From Acestrorhynchus altus (taxonomy: Eukaryota; Chordata; Actinopteri; Characiformes; Acestrorhynchidae): a stretch of DNA of 64,000 nucleotides. Positions 56,735 through 64,000 of the stretch are shown here, in pieces (positions within the stretch are counted from its first letter, which is position 1; every line of letters starts with the position of its first letter). The stretch spans positions 32,573,888-32,637,887 of the forward strand of contig CM067507.1 in assembly GCA_034509495.1 (NCBI GenBank), in the 5' to 3' direction. A program made the position numbers and the translations under genes. A model generated the notes under the pieces. It saw only the letters and a list, made by a program, of their open reading frames with translations. It ran no database searches and had not been told where the DNA came from.

Positions 56735-57105
56735 TTTTTTAAACGTTCCGTAATGTCCACCATGCCCAGTGCTCAGTATCAACTAGTTTGGGCATTGGGT
56801 CGTGCAGTATTGGAGCACCATCCAATACCTCTGGAACTTTTGAGTTGGGTTCTGTTAATGGCCGAGGTGTGTGAACACATTTGAACATACACCAATCAGC
56901 CATAACATTAATGTCAACTGTTATTAATATTGAGTAGGTCCCCATTGACCATTGGAGGCATGGACTCCCAAAGACCTTTGAAGGTATTCTGTGGTATCTG
57001 ATAGCAGGGTGTTAACAGCAGGTCCATGAAGCAAGTCCTGTAAGTTGCCAGTCTCGAGCCTAGTCCTGGACTACACAACATTTAAATGAAGAGCCCTTTA
57101 AGGAG
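56735..57105. mobile_element. Composite Tc1-derived repeat, copy 1
   Basis: Three blocks in order: a Tc1-derived core ('caccatgcccagtgctcagt', 'ggagcaccatccaatacctc'); the Tc1-type terminus ACCAATCAGCCATAACATTA (56890) with its leader ('ggcatggactcccaaagacc'); and 'gagcctagtcctggactaca'. The same order recurs at 58295-58860. Confidence 0.65.
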
Positions 57106-57219
57106 AAGTGGCATTGTGACTGATTATACTATAATTCTGACTGACAAAAGGCGTCTGGAGAAAGATGATGGTATTCAAAGTCAATTTTACCCCTCAACCC
57201 CTCCCACCACCCACACACA

Positions 57220-57221
<2 letters not shown>

Positions 57222-57292
<71 letters not shown>
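57222..57292. repeat. (CT)35 microsatellite
   Basis: Uninterrupted CT array, preceded by a short CA run. Confidence 0.97.
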
Positions 57293-57294
<2 letters not shown>

Positions 57295-58055
57295 GCTCAC
57301 ATAATTTGTGATGTCCATTTAAGCCAGGTCCATACACACTACTAATTATCAGCTAAGTTTTGCATTGATGGGAAAACATTCAGGAAGTTGCCATGTGGGT
57401 TTAATGCACCTCGGAGCACTGGAGTTACTACGCGTTTGTTTGCGAGTCAACACTAGCAAATTAACAAAGGGCCAAGGCTGAGATTGCTTTTTAAAAACGG
57501 TGTCTCTGGAAGACTTCCATATGCCATCAATCTTCAGACAGCCTTCTATTCTGCAGACTTATGGATGACAATACAGACTATATTTAGAGCTCTGCTCAGG
57601 CACTCATTACTCAACATCATGCTACAGGTTGGGGAAGGTGTTTACGTTCTGCTGTCTATATTCCGTGTGAGGCCTGTTGATTACAGGTTCAGCTTAATAA
57701 GCTAAGAAGTAGTTAGGATCATCTAAATGTAGATTATATGGAATACTAATAGAGCCTGTTCACATCTGGATATCTGGATATACTTTGACTGGATTCTGTT
57801 TGCACGGGTGATATCCGATTTCCTGATTGTTTTCCAAGTTTTTTTTTCCAGTGTAAAGAAATAACCTGTCCTGCTCCAGGAGACTGTGTACAGTTTAGAG
57901 TAACGATGGATAGATGTTTCTCACCTTCCAGTATGGTAGTGAGGGAGATCAAGAGGGAAAAGATAACAAAATCCTCAATTTTGTACCATAACATATTTTC
58001 AACTGTCATTTTTGTATTAAATGGGATGAGGGTCCATCTCTGTATCTACTAGAGA
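57293..58055. other. Gene-free sequence
   Basis: No repeat or domain recognised. Confidence 0.45.
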
Positions 58056-58142
58056 GTGTTGGTGTGTTGGTTGAGTGCTGATTGTAAAGCATCCTTGGGT
58101 GTCTAGAAAGGCGCTATATAAATGTAACTTCATTCATTCAAA
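58056..58142 (+). repeat. LINE or SINE 3' tail
   Basis: 'gattgtaaagcatccttggg' and 'tagaaaggcgctatataaat' form the usual end of a fish LINE/SINE family, with a short 'ttcattcattca' tail. The body upstream is not recognisable. Confidence 0.6.
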
Positions 58143-58239
58143 TGGTTCTTCACACCCACTAATCTTTAAAAAAAACATGGTAGAGCACCTTTGTTTTTAA
58201 AATATGTATGTCCTGAAGCATTCATCCATTTCTGATTAG

Positions 58240-58905
58240 ACATATAGCTTATAGAAAGCATTGCCAGTAGAATACAAAGCCCTGGAACAGCTTCAGATGA
58301 CCCTAAAATCACCATGCTCAATCCTACACATCTACTAGATTGGGCATTGGGTTGTGGAGCAGCAAAACTGGAGTGATGAAGCTCCATCCATTACCTTTGG
58401 GACCTTTCAGTTGGAGTGCTGTTGATGTGGCATTGAGGACCACGTGCATAAACACTTTTGGACATAGATTGATTAGCTTTAACATTAGTACCACCTGCCT
58501 GATACTGAGCAGATCTCTTTAAACCATTCAAACCATGGACTCCACAAGACCTCTGTGGAGGTGCTCTGTTATGTTTGGCACCAATAGAATACAAAATATA
58601 ACCCAAACCCTGGAGCAGCCTCATATGAGCTCACAATCACCATGCTCAAGGCTAAGCATCAAGCAGAGGAATTTATGCCCCCTCAGGATTGGCTGTAGTG
58701 CAGTGGAACTATGATCTCGGGAGTGATGGAGCTCCATCTAATACCTTTGGGCTGGTCTGGGGTGGTGTTTGTGATGAGATGTGGAGCACTATTGGACAAA
58801 TAGGCCAGTTTCCAAGGCAGACATGGAGCCTAGTCCTGGACAATACAGCATTTTGAATTAGAATTTTCAATTGAAAGGAACATTTAGTCCACAGCTACAC
58901 TTTCA
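58240..58905. mobile_element. Composite Tc1-derived repeat, copy 2, with internal duplication
   Basis: The Tc1-derived core occurs twice (58240-58440 and 58590-58790; both with 'ccctaaaatcacca' or 'tcacaatcaccatgctcaa', then 'ggagtgatg.agctccat'). The two are separated by a decayed terminus-plus-leader block ('ggactccacaagacctctgt'). The right side ends with 'ggagcctagtcctggacaat' and 'ttttcaattgaaagg', a small palindromic element. Confidence 0.6.
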
Positions 58906-60000
58906 GTCAGGAAACAACACATGCACAACAGGTTCTAGTGAGCTGAGAGTTAATGCCGGGGCTTCCAGTGATCGTGGCTATTGATATGATCTATTCTTGC
59001 AATCCATTCTTTTCTCTGTCATCAGACATGGTTTAAAATACACAGCGATCTGCAAACATGCTTAAAGACAGGACAAAAAACAGATTAATGTGTAATGTTC
59101 ATGTCATCATGACATTAGTCATGATCATGTTCCTCCAATTTTTCAATGTTTGGACAACTCACCAGTGGCCAATGCGATTTGTTTTGTTGATTTTTGACAA
59201 AATAAATGTAAAAAACACATCTAGCGTCTGGCACTCACACCAAATGAAACCTAGCTACAGTATTAGGGACTCAGAAGCCCTCTGTCCAGCTTGCACAACT
59301 ACACTGTAATTCTGTCCACCAGGCTTAGCTTGCATGTGGTGGATGATGTTATTTCTTTTTTCCTGTTTTGCACCACGGGACCTTGATAAACGGCAGCAAA
59401 CGGGTTGATGGCACAGTTGAGTCAGTGCAGTAAGTTGCGTGAGTGTCAGTGTAGTATACAATAGAGTGAGACTAGTTCACTACATTTCTTGGTAGTGTAG
59501 CAGTAACACTGTTCCTGTAACCAAACTTTTCAGAAGCGATTCTGTGTTATTGATCAGGTAGCACCGTACGGTCACACAAGCTATTCTTCTGCAAAGCTTC
59601 TGCAGTCTGAAATGAATCTAAAACCATTTCACACCAAGCCAGTAAACCATAACATGATGCTTCTGTTTATAAGCAATTGCTTCTATATTAGTCAGAGTAG
59701 CTTTACACACACGTTGGCTCTATTTTGTATGCATGCTGAGATAACCAGTATGGCAGTTTATTTGCAGAAATAATACAAAATGTAATATTTGCAATATTAT
59801 TCATGGGTCATTCTTGCCACATTTACAATCTGTGCCAATAAACATATCAATAAATATGTTTATAAAATAAATAAACAAATATTTATTTATATTTCCTACA
59901 AAAAAATTAAAAAAATGTAGAACCGTAGATACCATGTTCTAAACATAGCTCCAGTATCTACAATGAAATTACAGACCTTATCATAAACTGCCAAGACTTG
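58906..60000. other. Gene-free AT-rich sequence
   Basis: No coding domain or repeat family recognised; 59820-59920 is very AT-rich (ATTTAT/AAATA words). Confidence 0.45.
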
Positions 60001-60005
60001 TTGCC

Positions 60006-60059
60006 ATCATCATCATCATCATCATCATCGTCATCATCCATCATCATCATCATCATCAT
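60006..60059. repeat. (ATC)n trinucleotide microsatellite
   Basis: About 18 ATC/TCA units with two interruptions (a CG at 60029-60030 and a shift at 60038-60040). Confidence 0.95.
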
Positions 60060-60386
60060 GTTATAAATTATAGAGTGAGAAGCGGGAAACGTCACTGAGT
60101 AGTTCACTTTCTCTCATGGTAGAGATCACTTTGAAATGGCCATTTCAAGCTAATAAACATTTCAATACTAATGTTTAATTAATAATGTTTATTAATGTTG
60201 AACAATAATCATTTAGCATTTGCTGCTGTTAAACATGGTGGTGGGTCATTTTCATCCCTCAAGACAACACAAAGTTTAGTTGCTGTTATGCCCAAATTAT
60301 ACCCGCTGAAGTTTTCAGTTAGCTAAAGTGAGAATCAGATAGTTCTACTGAGTTTCAGGTGGAGGGTAGAACCAGGGCAGAAAGGT

Positions 60387-60389
<3 letters not shown>

Positions 60390-60436
<47 letters not shown>

Positions 60437-60440
60437 GAGA
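60390..60440. repeat. (GA)n microsatellite
   Basis: GA array with one ACA interruption at 60428-60430. Confidence 0.95.
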
Positions 60441-61740
60441 TGCTCTCAGGACTATCAGCTGCTCCACTCTGCTCTTTGCCTCCAGTCATGTCGGCTCTGG
60501 CTGCCCTGCACTGCTCTGGATGACTGCAGGCAATATCTCCCTCTGTCTGTCTGTCTTTCTGTCTGTCAGCATGTAAGACATGGTGGAGAGACAGCCTGCC
60601 TGGTGCAAGACATGTGCCAATGTGCTGAGTTGACCACAGGGCAAATCGTCAGGCCTGTCCATCTGCAGAATTAGCGAGCAGGCGTGCTCTCCTCAAATCT
60701 GAGAAACACTGACAGCACGCCTCTCCTTTCAAGCACCTGCACACACTTAGACCAGGCTGCAGGCCCTGCACCCACGTGTGTGGTGTGTGACCTGAGGCCT
60801 TGATCATCCTAGTTTACCTCTTTGACTACAATGTCTTTATTCTGAAGTATTTATGATGGAAAGCTGACTTTTAATTTGTATTTGTAACTATTCTGAAGAA
60901 AATTTCAACATTTTGTTATTTTTGTTGTGTTATTCAAGTATAAACATCATGATGATTTTTTTTTATTTAAAGTTTTTATATTTAAGTTTTAATCTTGATG
61001 TGCTGTTTCTATTTGTTTTTTGTTGAGTATTTTATCATAATCTGTTTTTTTTGTTTTAAATATTAACCTATTTATCATGATGAGACATAATTTTTATTGT
61101 TTTATTTTACACAGTTACCAAGTCCTATCATGATAAATAACACTGTTTATCATTTTTCTTAACTATTGTGTTGTTAAAAGCACAAATTTAAATGCATCAA
61201 ACACACCTTTGCCTTTTCCAATTGTAATGTATTATAATTTTCTTAATATGTGTTATCTTAACTGTTTTTCAGTAACATTTATAATCTGTTCGTTAGCTAC
61301 TATTAAACATGTTTAATGTTGCCTTATGAGAGAAGTGGGTTGTTTGGGTTTAAAAGGGTTAATCTTACTTTCTCTGTCATATATCCTGCAGTATTAAAAA
61401 CACATGCCATTTATAACAACGTTAGTGAATGAAATCCTAGGCCTGCCGGAAACAGCATAAATCTTTATGATGTTTCAGCCCCATAAAACTCGTTTTAAGG
61501 ATGAACTGTGTGACACACCATTCAATTATCTCAGACCAGCCACCCTTCAGAATGATCAGCCTCCATAAATTCTTCTTCTTGGCTCTGTCAAGTAGCCTGG
61601 CAGGGGTGGAGTGGGCACCTGAGGGGAGTGACCCACCTGTTTTAGTCTGAGATGGGCAAAGATCTGCGTGTAGCCTGTGGCAGAGCACATTTCTGTCAGT
61701 ACATTTCTGCAATATAAGGGACTGAATGTTAAATAACGAT
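60441..61740. other. Unique sequence; strongly AT-rich at 60830-61320
   Basis: 60441-60820 is mixed and GC-balanced. 60830-61320 is T-rich (repeated TTTTATTT-type words), with no open frame of note. No gene or repeat family. Confidence 0.45.
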
Positions 61741-61764
61741 CTATTGAAGTAACTTTTCCTATTC

Positions 61765-61935
61765 TATGTACTATTTTCCCACTCCATATACTACTATTCC
61801 ATACCGTATAGTACTTTCCAGTTCCAGATACTACTATTCCATACCGTATAGTACTTTCCAGTTTCAAATACTACTTTCCATTCAGATACTACTTCCCCAT
61901 TCCTGTGCTACTAATTCCATATACTTTCTATGTTC
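61765..61935. repeat. 40-bp minisatellite with internal palindrome
   Basis: Two nearly perfect tandem units of 40 bases ('atactactattccataccgt' plus 'atagtactttccagttccag'), flanked by partial units spelled 'tactactttccattcagata' and 'ctacttccccattcc'. The unit contains an imperfect palindrome around 'actattccataccgtatagt'. Confidence 0.85.
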
Positions 61936-62748
61936 CATAAAGCAGATTTATCTGCTTCAAGTTAAACAAAATCAAACACTCTGCATTGTTTTAATGCTGG
62001 CTTATTTTGCCTCTCGTCCTCCTGGAGTTAGAAGATTCAATCTGAGTGAATGGTGCACTTTACTGCAAACATGAATCTCAAATGAGACCATTTCATGGGA
62101 GCTATTGCAAACATAAAGCTCTGGATAAGCTGGATCACACAGGAGCCTCAAGTGAGGACTGTCAAATCAGATGGTCCCATTGTCTTCTAGAGTATTTAGA
62201 CGGACCCGGCTCCTTGGCTTAAGTGATATTCCCAGCGTTGTGAAATTTGCTTTTGTTTTTGTTTTCTTCCTCCGCTGAATGGCAAAGCGAATGCATGAGA
62301 GCCTATGTGTGCGGGTGACCCACGGGTCAGGGGTCACCCCAGTAATCGGGAGGGGGGATTCAATTTCCCACAAGCTAGAGGGTGAAGCCTGGGCCCATCT
62401 GTCATACCACACACATTGCCTCATGCACCACCACCTTGTTGACATCCTAGTGGGTGTGCAGACACTGTTGTGGTTGATACACTATTATGGAAGGGCTGGT
62501 GTAATTGCTGGTTTTCAGACACAAATAGAAGCACATCTCCTGCGCAGTCAGAGTACACACTGTATACCAGCAGTGGAGTCAAACAGAGAGGTAATATGAG
62601 CAGTATTTAGACAGTGGGGGTGGGCACTGAATGAAGTTAACCTCAAAAGGTGAAGTTGTATTCTGTTTGGTTGGACGTTTCCTGGTATTCCAATCACATG
62701 TCTGCCTTTGTTTGGTTTGAAGCACATAAATTCTAGCCATATTAAAAA
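61936..62748. other. Gene-free sequence
   Basis: 62170-62600 is repeat-poor and GC-balanced with opposed frames of 92 and 106 codons and no domain. Confidence 0.4.
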
Positions 62749-62750
62749 TA

Positions 62751-62764
62751 ACACACACACACAC

Positions 62765-62810
<46 letters not shown>
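62751..62810. repeat. (AC)30 microsatellite
   Basis: AC array with one GC interruption at 62769. Confidence 0.97.
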
Positions 62811-62813
<3 letters not shown>

Positions 62814-62899
62814 GCATATACTCATACAGGGACAATGCAAACTCACATGGGGAGCAGCACTATGTGAAAGGTAGCTGTTGGAAAAAGCAATGCTCTGAG

Positions 62900-62902
<3 letters not shown>

Positions 62903-62942
<40 letters not shown>
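62903..62942. repeat. (AG)20 microsatellite
   Basis: Uninterrupted AG array. Confidence 0.97.
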
Positions 62943-62945
<3 letters not shown>

Positions 62946-63290
62946 ATGTTTAGAATTGCTAATGGGCATCAGTCCATTTTCAAAGGCTCCTCTGCATTCC
63001 TTAGTCGCGATCCAGCAGAAACAGAGAGCAAACATGCATCAGATAAAGGAAGCCCCACTTGATCCAGCAAGGAAATATTAGCAAAGAGGAATGATAGTTT
63101 CCCAGAGTGTCAGCGCCGCCAGAATAGGAAACCACTTTAATCCTCTGGGACCTGGTTAAGATTCCTGTTACAGATGGGCATTGGCTCTCTCTCCATTTCC
63201 CTGTCCTCTCTCTTTCTCTTTGAAGATAACCGATCAGGTTAGCAAAGTGCAGAGCGGTCAACAATAAAGGCCCTCCATTAGGCTAAACTC
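62943..63290. promoter_or_regulatory. Candidate conserved non-coding block
   Basis: Repeat-free, GC-balanced: 'catcagataaaggaagcccc', 'gtgtcagcgccgccagaata' and 'aagataaccgatcaggttag'. The minus frame of 87 codons has no domain. Compositional inference only. Confidence 0.25.
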
Positions 63291-64000
63291 TGAGTCTTCC
63301 ACTACAGTCTATTTTACTTTACCTCTACTCCCACTCCAGATTCCCATACTCACCCACCCTTCTCCCACACCAATCCTCACCCATGTACTGCATACCAGTG
63401 GTTCTCACTCGAATGTACTGATTCAGTTGATAACATGTTCAACACATAATTAATATAGTCAATGTATAAAACAAAATTAACTTTTATTTAAAAATGTATC
63501 TGTTGGACAATCTCATTGTTTACTTGTGGAAGTTTGCTTGTAACGCTGTGTTAAAACAACCCCCACTTTTGGAGGCTGGACTTTAGTCTGGCTTGTCTGA
63601 CTTTAGTCTGGCTATGAGCTGTTTACACCCACTGAGCCACATTCCCAAACCACTCTTACAAAGATTTATTCCTTAAAGCAAACTTTAGCTAAAATTCACA
63701 AATGTTTTCTTATTTTGAACTTTATATGAAGACAAATGTATCCATCATTATTAGTAATACGTTCTCTAAAAGTATGATGTGTAAATATATGTATGAATAA
63801 GAAAATCTACCCCGAGAATCTTGTATTTGCACAATTTGCACACACAATTTAATGGCACTGTTTTGTCAAATATGCATAAACCAGTCTGTCGTACACAAAA
63901 AAGGACAATCCAGAATACGATGCTCAGCATGCTGCTTTTTTCACTATTGGAGCTTCAGAAAAATGAATGGATGGATAGAAACTAGTGCAAAAAATGTAAG
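63291..64000. other. Gene-free AT-rich sequence
   Basis: A short direct repeat 'tgactttagtctggct' lies near 63580-63615; otherwise nothing recognised up to the window edge. Confidence 0.45.

Overview
The window looks like intergenic or deep-intronic DNA from a teleost fish. The composition is AT-rich and CpG-poor. Long dinucleotide microsatellites (AC, AG, AT) occur every 1-3 kb. Almost every recognisable coding remnant belongs to a transposable element of the teleost type: Tc1-like DD34E transposases and their MITEs, hAT MITEs with palindromic ends, L2/jockey-type and RTE-type LINE tails, and tRNA-derived SINEs. Several of these repeats are ones I associate with otophysans (catfish, characins and relatives). 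That lineage guess rests on memory of repeat families, not on a search.

I find no host gene or exon that I can defend. The longest open frames outside repeats are about 150-180 codons; they start at non-ATG codons, have no recognisable domain and lack supporting signals. The most coding-like object is a decayed Tc1 transposase (34865-35841, + strand). It keeps all three DD34E catalytic positions but has two nonsense codons and a frameshifted centre.

Layout. 1-2.1 kb: unique sequence and a purine/GA tract. 2.1-2.4 kb: SINE-like unit. 2.4-6 kb: unremarkable. 6.0-7.5 kb: two MITEs and an L2-type LINE tail. 7.5-12 kb: mostly unique. 12.0-13.7 kb: AT array, SINE and hAT MITE fragment. 14.0-14.8 kb: conserved-looking block. 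15.0-17 kb: jockey/L2-type LINE with endonuclease remnant, then an LTR-like or unknown repeat. 17.6-18.8 kb: AT array, conserved-looking block and RTE tail. 19.3-20.7 kb: Tc1 fragment and second L2-type tail, both minus strand. 21-23.3 kb: conserved-looking blocks, GA arrays and a GA-to-CT strand switch. 23.7-26.8 kb: MITEs, a TTAGGG-rich minisatellite and two SINEs. 28.5-29.0 kb: SINE and Tc1 fragment. 32.0-33.1 kb: conserved-looking block. 33.4-36.1 kb: MITEs and two opposed Tc1 pieces. 36.4-40 kb: compound CT/AC array, deleted Tc1 copy and other repeats. 40.9-41.5 kb: conserved-looking block. 42.6-48.2 kb: dense MITEs, microsatellites, degenerate minisatellites, second deleted Tc1 copy and SINE. 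48.5-53.3 kb: microsatellites, LINE tail, conserved-looking block, MITE and a higher-order CA/TA/TG array. 54.5-59 kb: CTAA-rich DNA, MITEs and a composite repeat present twice. 60-64 kb: trinucleotide and GA arrays, a 40-bp minisatellite and a last conserved-looking block.

There is no operon, pathway or gene system here. What the DNA may be doing, if anything, is cis-regulatory: several GC-balanced, low-repeat blocks have the texture of vertebrate conserved non-coding elements. That is inference from composition and absence of repeats, and needs a cross-species alignment. I did not find a previously undescribed biological system. The most unusual items are the higher-order hairpin-prone array at 52.6-53.3 kb, the composite repeat shared by 56.7 and 58.3 kb, the GA/CT strand switch at 22.75-23.25 kb, and a SINE whose tail matches the resident LINE tail.
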